DNA of 64,000 bases, taken from contig VMTE01000022.1 in NCBI GenBank assembly GCA_013791775.1, forward strand, positions 248,001-312,000. The letters are read 5' to 3'. A program made the position numbers and the translations under genes. How positions within the stretch are numbered: the stretch's first letter is position 1; every line of letters begins with the position of its first letter. This DNA is from Hyphomonas sp. (GTDB lineage: Bacteria; Pseudomonadota; Alphaproteobacteria; Caulobacterales; Hyphomonadaceae). This document shows positions 1 through 6,877 of the stretch, piece after piece. The notes under the pieces are model-generated. The model had not been told where the DNA came from. It made no database searches and saw nothing but the letters and a program-made list of their open reading frames with translations.

Positions 1-30
1 GGCCTGCGCCGGGATGAGCGGCAGAAGTAA
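1..30 (+). CDS. possible 3' end of an upstream gene
   Basis: Reading from base 1, the frame gives a nine-residue charged tail (GLRRDERQK) and then TAA at 28-30. It could be the C-terminus of a gene lying mostly outside the window. Nothing else supports it, so the call rests only on the open frame and the edge position. Confidence 0.2.
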   Translation, partial: GLRRDERQK

Positions 31-221
31 ATGGCGTCGCCTGCCAACTGATCACCGCCGCCCTCCCCAACCAACCTTACGCATTTATAATCTGCCGCAA
101 TACCTACAGGATTCAGGGCCTTAGGCCGCAGCCGGATTTCCGCTTGCCGATTGTCCCCGCGCGCCGCCTTGCCAGTTTCGAGGCGCCATAGTTTCGTCGA
201 ATTCTGGCGAGGCGGAAGGCG
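31..221. other. intergenic leader of the TIR-like/macro gene
   Basis: No convincing gene. A perfect TATAAT hexamer lies at 86-91, about 130 bases before the next start codon, but I see no good -35 element at 16-18 bases. A short GGCC-TTA-GGCC dyad lies at 117-127. This stretch probably carries the promoter and leader of the following gene. Confidence 0.3.
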
Positions 222-1541
222 ATGGGGCACGTGAGTATGGCGTTCGAGGGCAAGGCACAGGTTGCGGAAAAACCCGCAGAGTTCGAGGCGCGCCAGACCG
301 GGCGGCGCTGTTTCGTCATCCTGCCCTACGCGGCGCCTGTGACCGGCGACGCCCCGGCGATCGACTTCGACGCGGTCTTCAACGAGATCATCCAGCCGGT
401 CGCCGAGGACCTCGACCTCGACTGTATCCGCTCCGACCGGGTCAGCCGCTCCGGCCTCATCCACCGCGAGATGGTCGAAAACATCATCGACGCCGACGTC
501 GTCATCGCCGACATTTCCCTCGGCTCGCCGGACATCTTCTTCGAACTCGGCATCCGCCAGGCGGCCCGCCGCGCCGGCACCGTGGTCATGTGCCATGCCG
601 GCACCAGCGAGGATTTCAACATCACCGGCGTGCGCGCGCTCGACTACGAGCTCCCGCCCGAAGGCTCGCCCTCGCGCGTCCAGATCCTTGCGGACTGCCG
701 CGCGCTGCTGCGCACGCATATCAAGAACAGCCTCGACAACCGCGCCACCGACTCCATCGTCCACTCGCTGATCCCCGGCATTTCCATCCGCCTGCCGGAT
801 CGTCCGCTCCCGGAGCGCCGCTACCATATCTACAAGCTCGGCCTCGCCGGCATGACCGGCCCGAAAGCCGCCCGCCAGATCGAGATCGTCACCGGCGACC
901 TTGCCGACGTCGACGACATCGACGTCTGGGTGAACCCCGAGAATACCCGGATGGAGCTCGCGCGCCTGCACGATTCCTCGGTGTCGGCCACGATCCGCTA
1001 TCTCGGCTCGCGCCGCGACCGGCACGGCTTCGTGCGCGATGACGCGATCACCCGCCTCCTGCGCGCGCAGGTCGGCGCCAGCCACCGCACCGGCATCGAG
1101 CCGGCCACCACGATGCTCACCCGCGCCGGCGCCCTTGCCAAGTCCAACAAGGTCAAGCTCATCGTCCATGTCGCCGCCCATCAGGGCGAACCCGGCCGCG
1201 GCTACCAGCTGATCGGCGCCTACCGCAAATGCGTCACCAATTCGCTCGCCGCCGTCGATGACTACAACGCCCGCTTCGGCGCCAAGATGAACGCGAAGTC
1301 GGCGCTGCGCTCGGTGCTGATCCCCCTGTTCGGCGCCCGCTCGCCCGGCGAATCCCCGCACGAACGCGTCCAGGGCCTGATCCATGCTGCCCACCAGTTC
1401 CTGCTGCACTCGCCCGACACCAAGATCGAGCGGATCGCCTTCCTCGCCTGGACCCAGGTGGACCTCGAACTCTGCCAGGCCGCCCTCCACCGCCTCGGCC
1501 TGAAGCCCGCCGGCATCCCCAAAGGCCCGGGAAAGGCCTGA
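222..1541 (+). CDS. TIR-like (nucleoside deoxyribosyltransferase-like) domain fused to a macro domain
   Basis: A 439-residue two-domain protein. Residues about 29-125 form a TIR/deoxyribosyltransferase-like fold: CFVILPYA at the first strand, VVIADISL, and the FFELGIRQA motif, whose Glu108 is the candidate catalytic acid. Residues about 220-425 resemble a macro (ADP-ribose-binding) domain, with EIVTGDLADVDDIDVWVNPEN, IRYLG, a VHVAAHQGEPGRGY loop and a C-terminal strand-helix unit. Members of these folds cleave or bind nucleotides such as NAD and ADP-ribose; for this protein that is inference. The first ATG is used; ATG at 237 (Met6) is an alternative. The gene converges on the TIR operon with only six bases between stop codons and no terminator. 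An NAD-linked defence or stress role is plausible. Confidence 0.75.
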   Translation: MGHVSMAFEGKAQVAEKPAEFEARQTGRRCFVILPYAAPVTGDAPAIDFDAVFNEIIQPVAEDLDLDCIRSDRVSRSGLIHREMVENIIDADVVIADISLGSPDIFFELGIRQAARRAGTVVMCHAGTSEDFNITGVRALDYELPPEGSPSRVQILADCRALLRTHIKNSLDNRATDSIVHSLIPGISIRLPDRPLPERRYHIYKLGLAGMTGPKAARQIEIVTGDLADVDDIDVWVNPENTRMELARLHDSSVSATIRYLGSRRDRHGFVRDDAITRLLRAQVGASHRTGIEPATTMLTRAGALAKSNKVKLIVHVAAHQGEPGRGYQLIGAYRKCVTNSLAAVDDYNARFGAKMNAKSALRSVLIPLFGARSPGESPHERVQGLIHAAHQFLLHSPDTKIERIAFLAWTQVDLELCQAALHRLGLKPAGIPKGPGKA

Positions 1542-1547
1542 TATGAA

Positions 1548-2081
1548 TCAGTGAGAGCTCGACCAAACTTTCGTGGGGCGTTCGGCCGAGCCGATCTCAA
1601 TGCTCCAAACGGGAAAATTGAGCCACTGAGAACGATGCGAATCGATTTCCACAAACGTTGTGGCGCGACTGATATTCGCCCATGATGCAAAATGGCGCAG
1701 GCTTTCCCTTGAGTGGATTCCGGCCAAATGCATCTCGCCTGCCTCATCCAAAAAAAGCCGGCAAGTTCGAGTTCTGTGCAAGTCGATACGCTCTGAATCT
1801 ATCTGAGCAGTAGACGGAACGACTCTCCAATTGTCCGGCAACAACCAGCCTGATGCCCCCACAACCTGGTCACCCGTGAAAAAGGAAAAATACTTTGAGT
1901 CGCCTGATCCGGCCTCACAGAGAAGCATTGTCGATCCTTTCTCAATGCCGAATTGAGTGGCCTCTGTCACCAACGACAAAACAAGCCGACCCGGCATACC
2001 GTCGCAGTCAAAGGCAAGGGCAATCTGCCCTGGCTTTAGTTGCCTCAGTGAAATCGCACGACCCCAGTCAGCATGACGCAT
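1548..2081 (-). CDS. hypothetical protein, third gene of the TIR operon
   Basis: An unrecognised protein of 177 residues from ATG 2081, or 180 from the in-frame GTG at 2090. The ATG is preferred because it overlaps the stop of the zinc-ribbon gene as TGATG, a classic translational coupling. The sequence is mixed alpha/beta in appearance, with several Trp residues, no signal peptide and no membrane helix, so it is probably cytoplasmic. Base composition is near 50 percent GC in the lines I counted, against about two thirds in neighbouring housekeeping genes, suggesting transfer. Position implies a role with the upstream TIR protein, as partner, regulator or immunity factor; nothing in the sequence decides between these. 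Confidence 0.6.
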   Translation of the reverse strand: MRHADWGRAISLRQLKPGQIALAFDCDGMPGRLVLSLVTEATQFGIEKGSTMLLCEAGSGDSKYFSFFTGDQVVGASGWLLPDNWRVVPSTAQIDSERIDLHRTRTCRLFLDEAGEMHLAGIHSRESLRHFASWANISRATTFVEIDSHRSQWLNFPVWSIEIGSAERPTKVWSSSH

Positions 2082-2245
2082 CAGCTCCACCCTCTTCTGG
2101 TATCAGTTCGGGCGCACTTCGGGCAATGAACGGCACTAAAAGGAATATTCTGCTCACGGAGCTCCCGTTTCTCTCGATCTGTAAGAACCAGCTTCTCGAA
2201 TCGCTCTCCACAATTCAAGCACTGCAAGCGAACCGTCTCAGGCAT
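2081..2245 (-). CDS. 54-residue zinc-ribbon protein
   Basis: A small gene found by translating the gap between its two neighbours. It starts at ATG 2245, overlapping the TIR gene's 3' end by eight bases (the TIR stop is at 2238-2240), and ends at TGA 2083-2081, whose last base is the A of the next gene's ATG. The product has CLNCGERFE near residues 9-16 and HCPKCAR near residues 40-46, that is two CxxC knuckles 29 residues apart, as in a zinc ribbon. About 20 charged residues lie between the knuckles. The double overlap and the cysteine pattern make it convincing despite its size. It may bind nucleic acid or help regulate the operon; that is inference. Confidence 0.75.
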   Translation of the reverse strand: MPETVRLQCLNCGERFEKLVLTDREKRELREQNIPFSAVHCPKCARTDTRRGWS

Positions 2246-3182
2246 AACTGACCCCGGCACGTTCCATAAAGTCCTTCCACATCTGCTCAGCGGCTTGCGT
2301 AGGCGTCAGCTTCTTACCCTCTGAAGACATCATAAAACTTCCACCAGTCAAAAACTGGTCGTAGTCGTCGTTGCCCACCGACCAGTGTCCGTGAGAGGTA
2401 TTCGAGGGAGCGTTCTCCGAATTTGACCAGGAAACATCACCGAGCGAGAGACCTCCCGATGTTCCCATATGAACGGTGATGTGAGACACACCTCGCTTTC
2501 CGAACCCTTCGTTCGCGAGCGTGGCCGTGAAGCTATAAGGGCCAATTTGGCGAAAGATTCCCTTGATCCCCGCCACCGCAGAGAGTTCGTCAACAGCATG
2601 TCGGAAGTATTCCGTGATCACACCGAAAGCGTGTTCGCGGAAATTGATGCGATCAACCGCATCGAAAGCGCGCTTGACCCTGAACCGGGATGGGCCAGAG
2701 GACATTTGCTTGCTTTGATCAACCGGCGCCCGCCCGACCGGAGCCGCAGGAGGGGATTCTGCGATCCGCCGCAGTTCACTGACAATATCCATGTAAGCAG
2801 AGTTCGCATTTTGCCACTCGCTTATCTCCTTGCCGTCTTTGGGCACCGCTTTCAGTCGGCCAAGTGGCGAATTCTTCCAGTCGCAGGGTTCTGCAATGAT
2901 TGGAACTACAATCATTCGCCCTTCGTCATGAAGCTCAAGTGCCCGCTGCATCTCTTTATCGTAGCAGTAGTGCGAGTTCAAAAAGTCTGGACTGACGACG
3001 GCGAGAAACAATTCCGCCTCGTTGAGCTTGACCGAAATCGAATTGTCGATGTCGCCACCTGCAAGAATCTCGCGGTCGTAGAAAACAGAGATCAGCTCAT
3101 TGCGCTCCATCTGCTTTAGGTGTGTCTTAAGGCGAGCGACGACCCCTGCGTCCGCGTGGGAATAGGAAAGAAACGTCTTCAT
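2238..3182 (-). CDS. TIR-domain protein
   Basis: A 314-residue protein. Residues 1-140 are a bacterial TIR domain: FLSYSHAD at residues 4-11, FYDREILAGGDID at 34-46, FLAVVSPDFLNS at 59-70, and a YCYDKEMQRAL helix placing Glu77 where TIR NAD-cleaving enzymes carry the catalytic glutamate. A Pro/Ala linker near residues 143-165 leads to an unrecognised C-terminal domain of about 145 residues (FRVKRAFDAVDRINFREHAF to the end), probably the sensor. TIR enzymes of this kind usually deplete NAD or make a cyclic ADP-ribose signal when triggered. It heads a coupled three-gene operon with a LexA-type site about 20 bases upstream of its ATG, and it is AT-richer than the surroundings. Confidence 0.85.
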   Translation of the reverse strand: MKTFLSYSHADAGVVARLKTHLKQMERNELISVFYDREILAGGDIDNSISVKLNEAELFLAVVSPDFLNSHYCYDKEMQRALELHDEGRMIVVPIIAEPCDWKNSPLGRLKAVPKDGKEISEWQNANSAYMDIVSELRRIAESPPAAPVGRAPVDQSKQMSSGPSRFRVKRAFDAVDRINFREHAFGVITEYFRHAVDELSAVAGIKGIFRQIGPYSFTATLANEGFGKRGVSHITVHMGTSGGLSLGDVSWSNSENAPSNTSHGHWSVGNDDYDQFLTGGSFMMSSEGKKLTPTQAAEQMWKDFMERAGVSYA

Positions 3183-3202
3183 GGGCCGCCTATTTGTTCA
3201 CG

Positions 3203-3217
3203 GAACGTCACATGAAC
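3203..3217 (-). promoter_or_regulatory. LexA-type (SOS) box upstream of the TIR operon
   Basis: GAAC-N7-GAAC on the plus strand, that is GTTC-N7-GTTC reading toward the TIR gene, whose ATG is at 3182. This is the direct-repeat LexA site established for alphaproteobacteria such as Caulobacter and Rhizobium. All eight fixed bases match. The site sits where a repressor would block transcription start of the TIR operon. It is also 168 bases upstream of nrdB. An overlapping inverted repeat, TGTTCA-N12-TGAACA (3195-3218), is also present. Confidence 0.6.
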
Positions 3218-3328
3218 ACACTTTGGGTTGAGAGTCCATAATCGATTGGATGGAATCCACAAGGTTATTCAATTGTGCAATTCGCGGGTGCGTCCATGTG
3301 CACATCTTGCGGCGTTAACCGATTGGAA

Positions 3329-3344
3329 GCACTATATATGGTGT
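3329..3344 (+). promoter_or_regulatory. NrdR box of nrdB
   Basis: The 16-mer at 3329-3344 contains CACTATATATGGTGT and matches the NrdR consensus acaCwAtATaTwGtgt at 14 of 16 positions. NrdR boxes usually occur in pairs about three helical turns apart. A much weaker copy (about half matching) begins at 3297, exactly 32 bases upstream. NrdR is the ATP/dATP-sensing repressor of ribonucleotide reductase genes, so the site fits the gene starting at 3385. Confidence 0.75.
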
Positions 3345-3384
3345 TTAGAGGCCACCAAAGACGAATACCCTGAAGGAGTTTCCC

Positions 3385-4422
3385 ATGGCTGACGGCAATG
3401 CAAATCTTCCCGGCCTGCTCACCCCGAGCCACGCCTACAAGCCGTTCCGTTACCCGTGGGCCTACGAGTTCTGGAAGAAGCAGCAGCAGGTCCACTGGAT
3501 GCCGGAAGAAGTGCCGCTCGGCGAGGACTGCAAGGACTGGGCGGTCAAGCTCTCCGACCAGGAACGCAACCTCCTGACCCAGATCTTCCGCTTCTTCACC
3601 CAGTCGGATGTCGAAGTCGGCGCCAACTACATGACCAACTACATGCCGCTGTTCAAGCCGGTGGAAGTGTCGATGATGCTGTCGTCCTTCTCCAACATGG
3701 AGACGATCCACATCGCGGCCTATGCCCTGCTGCTGGAAACCATCGGCATGCCGGATTCGGAATTCTCCGCCTTCATGGAATACAAGGAGATGGCGGCCAA
3801 GCACGACTATCTCGGCCAGTTCGGCTGCGAGACCAACGAAGACATCGCCATCTTGATGGCCGTGTTTGGTGCGTTCACGGAAGGCCTGCAGCTGTTTGCC
3901 TCCTTCGCGATGCTGATGAACTTCCCGCGCTTCAACAAGATGAAGGGCATGGGCCAGATCGTGACCTGGTCGATCCGCGACGAGTCGCTTCACTGCGAAG
4001 GCATGATCAACCTCTTCCATACCTTCTGCGCCGAAACGAACGTGATGACGGACGCCCTGCGCGAGAAGATCCGCGATTGCTGCCGCACCGTGATCGCGCT
4101 GGAAGACAAGTTCATCGACCTCGCCTTCGAGATGGGCCCGGTCGAAGGCATGACGCCGGACGATATCAAGAACTATATCCGCTACATCGCCGACTGGCGC
4201 CTCGGCCAGCTGAAGCTGGAGCCGCTCTACAACATCGCCAAACACCCGCTGCCCTGGCTGACCGAAATCCTCAACGGCGTCGAACACGCCAACTTCTTCG
4301 AGCAGCGCGCCACGGAATATTCCAAGGGCGCCACCAAGGGCGACTGGCACGGCGATGACGGCGTCTGGGGCCGCTTCGACGAACGCCGTAAGGCCGAAAG
4401 CGACACCGTCCCGGCGGAGTAA
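3385..4422 (+). CDS. nrdB: class Ia ribonucleoside-diphosphate reductase, beta subunit
   Basis: Makes the di-iron tyrosyl-radical subunit that reduces ribonucleotides with NrdA. All ligands are visible with the spacing of the E. coli enzyme: Asp75, Glu106, His109, Glu166, Glu200, His203, and the radical Tyr113 four residues after the first His. At 345 residues it is slightly short of E. coli R2. A GAAGGAG Shine-Dalgarno lies just before the ATG, and an NrdR box and a LexA-type site lie in the upstream 202 bases. No nrdA lies next to it in the window. The last 22 bases of coding sequence (encoding the tail SDTVPAE) recur almost exactly at 5068-5089 behind an orphan gene, suggesting that DNA was inserted at its 3' end. 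Confidence 0.95.
   Translation: MADGNANLPGLLTPSHAYKPFRYPWAYEFWKKQQQVHWMPEEVPLGEDCKDWAVKLSDQERNLLTQIFRFFTQSDVEVGANYMTNYMPLFKPVEVSMMLSSFSNMETIHIAAYALLLETIGMPDSEFSAFMEYKEMAAKHDYLGQFGCETNEDIAILMAVFGAFTEGLQLFASFAMLMNFPRFNKMKGMGQIVTWSIRDESLHCEGMINLFHTFCAETNVMTDALREKIRDCCRTVIALEDKFIDLAFEMGPVEGMTPDDIKNYIRYIADWRLGQLKLEPLYNIAKHPLPWLTEILNGVEHANFFEQRATEYSKGATKGDWHGDDGVWGRFDERRKAESDTVPAE
4399..4420 (+). repeat. direct repeat, native copy in the nrdB 3' end
   Basis: Twenty-two bases ending in ACCGTCCCGGCGGAGT are repeated at 5068-5089 with one mismatch. Here they encode the last residues of NrdB just before TAA. The two copies bracket 647 bases that include an AT-richer orphan gene. Confidence 0.8.
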
Positions 4423-4461
4423 AGAAGCTAAGTAACATCGGTTTTCGCAACAAGGCGCTGC

Positions 4462-4938
4462 ATGAAGCCATTCCGCGTCATTGACTGCATACCAAAACGA
4501 TTCCCCCAGAAAGGGTTTCGACTGGAACACGATGGTAAGCTGTTTGATTTTACGCCTTATGCGAACCTGAGTGGCTGGAAAATAGCAGTCGGGAATGTTC
4601 AGTATACAATCCGACGCAAGGGGTTGCTCCGGTTCCGCTGGAGCATGATGCACGGATCAGACACTCTGATCACCGCCGAACATGACGCCACGCAGTTTCA
4701 CATCGACATCATTTCCCCTTCGAGCGTGATGAGAGCGGAGCGGAACCCGCTCATATTTCTTTCGACGGTGGATCTGGTCCATGGCCAAGAGATCCTCGCG
4801 AAGATAGCTCCCAAACACCCGTTCGCCAGCGCGATCCGCATCACGCTGTTCACGCGCGATCTGCCAACGGAAACAATCCTGTTCGCAGTCTGCCTCGCCA
4901 TAAGCCTGTGGTCTCCACTCCCTTGGCGCTTCCGGTAG
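4462..4938 (+). CDS. hypothetical protein in AT-richer DNA
   Basis: A 158-residue protein without a recognised family. It begins MKPFRVIDCIPKRF, runs through alternating strand-like segments rich in Arg, Lys and aromatic residues (GWKIAVGNVQYTIRRKG, FRWSMMHGSDTLITAEHD), and ends in a hydrophobic stretch (ILFAVCLAISLW) that could be a C-terminal membrane anchor. The layout loosely recalls tubby/LURP-one-like beta barrels with a terminal helix, but that is a weak guess. A sampled 60-base line is 45 percent GC, far below its neighbours. It lies between two copies of the nrdB 3' end, which points to acquisition by insertion. Confidence 0.55.
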   Translation: MKPFRVIDCIPKRFPQKGFRLEHDGKLFDFTPYANLSGWKIAVGNVQYTIRRKGLLRFRWSMMHGSDTLITAEHDATQFHIDIISPSSVMRAERNPLIFLSTVDLVHGQEILAKIAPKHPFASAIRITLFTRDLPTETILFAVCLAISLWSPLPWRFR

Positions 4939-5019
4939 GAAGGGCGGAGACTCCGCGAACCTGATTTGACTACATGCCATTTGCCCACGCCCCCTTCTCC
5001 CGCTAGTGTTCGGCCCGAG

Positions 5020-5091
5020 ATGAGCGGTGACGATTCCCTGTTTGGAGACTCCCCTGGCGACGCCTATAGCGAAACCGTCCCGGCGGAGTGA
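5020..5091 (+). CDS. possible 23-residue peptide with the NrdB C-terminal tail
   Basis: ATG 5020 opens a 23-codon frame that starts MSGDDSLFGDS and ends SETVPAE, one residue different from the NrdB tail SDTVPAE. Its stop overlaps the GTG start of the next gene as GTGA. The upstream bases and first six codons also resemble the start region of dnaX at 7056-7090 (MSADDS, preceded by a similar GCTAxTGT and CGGCCC). It may be a leader peptide, the out-of-frame N-terminus of the next protein, or a chimera left by rearrangement. Real translation is uncertain. Confidence 0.35.
   Translation: MSGDDSLFGDSPGDAYSETVPAE
5068..5089 (+). repeat. direct repeat, second copy of the nrdB 3' end
   Basis: Matches 4399-4420 at 21 of 22 bases and remains in a frame that again encodes TVPAE followed by a stop. 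It marks the right edge of the segment carrying the 158-residue orphan gene. Confidence 0.8.
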
Positions 5092-5669
5092 GCGCCCGCG
5101 CCGACATTCTCGGCTGGGTGATCCGGCGGCTGTCCGAAATCGACGCCGCCGACGAAAGTCAGCGCGCAGACCTGTTCCGCAGGCTGAGGGACGAAGTCGC
5201 CGCTGGCGGCTTCTCCGGCGCGGCCGCCGCAGATGCCCTGCCGCACCTTGAAAGCGCGATCGCCCGTCAGGAGATGCACTGGCTGCGCGAAACAGCAGCA
5301 AATTCCGCGACTGCTCCGCAGGCACCTTCGCTTGCGCCAACCGTCGCTGGGGCGAAGCCTCGCTGGTATTGGCCGGACGATCTCGCCCTGCCAGCCGCGC
5401 CGCCCGGTCCGGCGCCGGTCGCGCCTGCCGGGCCGTTCTCCGATCATGTCTATGCGTTCGTCACGCTTGCCATCCCCGGCGGCACGGCTGAACTCAATAT
5501 CGGCTGGGCGCATGACCCGGCCTGCGTACTAACCGCCACTTGCCCCGAGATCGGCTTCAGCTTCCGGACGCGCGCGGCGAATTTCACCTACGCCGTCGAT
5601 CACCTGGCCGGCGTGCTTGCGCGCGGCGGGCTCGACTTGCCGGATGAAGTGCGCAGCCTTGACCTCTGA
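5088..5669 (+). CDS. hypothetical protein
   Basis: A 193-residue protein of unknown function, starting at GTG 5088, which overlaps the stop of the 23-codon frame (GTGA). Residues 1-70 look helical (ILGWVIRRLSEIDAADESQRADLFRRLRDEVAAGG). Residues about 75-120 are a low-complexity Ala/Pro linker. Residues about 120-193 form a compact domain (FVTLAIPGGTAELNIGWAHDPACVLTATCPEIGFSF). There is no signal peptide or membrane helix. Codon use is GC-rich like the host, unlike the preceding orphan. If the upstream short frame is really its N-terminus, a -1 frameshift near 5088 would be needed. Confidence 0.6.
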   Translation: MSARADILGWVIRRLSEIDAADESQRADLFRRLRDEVAAGGFSGAAAADALPHLESAIARQEMHWLRETAANSATAPQAPSLAPTVAGAKPRWYWPDDLALPAAPPGPAPVAPAGPFSDHVYAFVTLAIPGGTAELNIGWAHDPACVLTATCPEIGFSFRTRAANFTYAVDHLAGVLARGGLDLPDEVRSLDL

Positions 5670-5902
5670 ATCCGAGCCGGAAGAGGTTCGGAGACTCAGC
5701 ACTTTGACTCGTGTCCGCCAGCAATAGGCCTCCGGACCGGAGCAATCTGTCCCTAGGTAGAGTTGCGGAGTGAAATTCAACCTGATCGGGAATAGGAATT
5801 CCGTGGGCTGTCAGACAGGCCTGCAAAGGTCGTTCTGCCTGAAGGGGGATGTGGCTGCTGCGCTGGAGCGCGGCGGCACGTTCAACGAAGGAGATGAAAG
5901 CG
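5670..5902. other. intergenic region before the EF-hand gene
   Basis: No gene is supported here. The frame of the next gene stays open back to ATG 5849, but the AAGGAG Shine-Dalgarno at 5888-5893 and the signal peptide favour a start at 5903. Promoter elements could not be assigned. Confidence 0.4.
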
Positions 5903-6517
5903 ATGCTCAAACTGAAAACACTCGCCGTGACGGCCGCCTTTGCGGGTGCCGTCATCATGTCGGGTCAGGCTGTCGCGCAGGGCGGCGGCGGACAAGGCGG
6001 CGGTGGCGGAACGGGAAGCAAGACGGGCAATCAGGACCGCGACCAGCTGCGCGTGATGGACCCTGCCTCCGGTCGCGACCAGATGCAGGACCGCGACCGC
6101 GATCAGATTCGCGACCCGGATCGGGACCGGCTTTTCCTCGGCACGAATGACCGCATCCGCGCCTTCGACCGCGACGGCGACCGGCAGGTCAACCGCGTCG
6201 AATTCGAGGACTGGCACAAGGATATGTTCGGGAACATGGATGCTGACGGCAACGGCCTCAGCCTCGAGGAATACCATGCCGCCCGCTTCGGCGCCGGGCC
6301 TTACAGCAACGCCGATCCGCAGCGCCAGGCACTCATGCGTGAGCAGGCGAACCTGCGCAAGACCGAGCGCTTCCGCATCATGGACGGCAATGGCGACGGC
6401 ATCGTCAGCCGTGAGGAATACATGCGTTTCGGCGAGCACGTCTGGCTTGAAGCCGACACCAATGACGACGGTCAACTCACCTGGGCCGAACTTCAGCAAT
6501 ATAATCGCGGCATGTAG
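5903..6517 (+). CDS. secreted EF-hand calcium-binding protein
   Basis: A 204-residue exported protein. The chosen ATG follows AAGGAG by nine bases and opens a clear signal peptide (MLKLKTLAVTAAFAGAVIMS, cleavage after AVA). A Gly-rich stretch and a run of DR/DQ dipeptides follow. Four EF-hand loops are visible: DRDGDRQVNRVE, DADGNGLSLEEY, DGNGDGIVSREE and DTNDDGQLTWAE. The second lacks Glu at position 12 (Tyr instead, with Glu one place early), so it may bind calcium poorly. It is likely a periplasmic or extracellular calcium-binding protein. It is followed 15 bases later by a lipoprotein gene, possibly co-transcribed. Confidence 0.85.
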   Translation: MLKLKTLAVTAAFAGAVIMSGQAVAQGGGGQGGGGGTGSKTGNQDRDQLRVMDPASGRDQMQDRDRDQIRDPDRDRLFLGTNDRIRAFDRDGDRQVNRVEFEDWHKDMFGNMDADGNGLSLEEYHAARFGAGPYSNADPQRQALMREQANLRKTERFRIMDGNGDGIVSREEYMRFGEHVWLEADTNDDGQLTWAELQQYNRGM

Positions 6518-6532
6518 CCGAGGGAGGAAAGC

Positions 6533-6877
6533 ATGACCCGTAAATCCGCAATCCTGGCAGGCGCCGCGGTGCTTGCCTTGGCGACCGTCACAGCCTGCGC
6601 TGGCTATGGTGGTCCCTACCGCAATTATGGACCGCCACCGGCGGGCGTCGTCTATGTCACCGCACCGCCGCCGCCGCCGCGCACGGTGATCATTCCGCCG
6701 CGGCCGAGCGCGGCTTCTGTCTGGATTTCCGGTTACTGGAACTGGGCGGGCGCCGATTTTGTGTGGGTCGATGGGCGCTGGGACCACAACCCGCCGCGCC
6801 CCGGCGCGCAATGGATGCCGGACAATTGGGTGAAGACCGGCAAAGGTTGGTACCGTCATCCCGGCCGCTGGAAATAG
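6533..6877 (+). CDS. YXWGXW-repeat type lipoprotein
   Basis: A 114-residue predicted lipoprotein with lipobox VTAC (Cys22) after a hydrophobic signal, then a Pro-rich segment (APPPPPPRTVIIPPRP). The C-terminal half carries the aromatic repeats typical of YXWGXW-family proteins: WISGYWNWAGADFVWVDGRW, then QWMPDNWV and GWYRHPGRW. Members are small envelope lipoproteins of unknown role. A GGAGGAAAG Shine-Dalgarno lies just upstream of the ATG. It follows the EF-hand gene closely. Confidence 0.8.
   Translation: MTRKSAILAGAAVLALATVTACAGYGGPYRNYGPPPAGVVYVTAPPPPPRTVIIPPRPSAASVWISGYWNWAGADFVWVDGRWDHNPPRPGAQWMPDNWVKTGKGWYRHPGRWK

Noticed and set aside
3297-3312. Second NrdR box 32 bases upstream of the first
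   Set aside because: The spacing is right but only about half the positions match, so it is mentioned as possible and not listed as a site.
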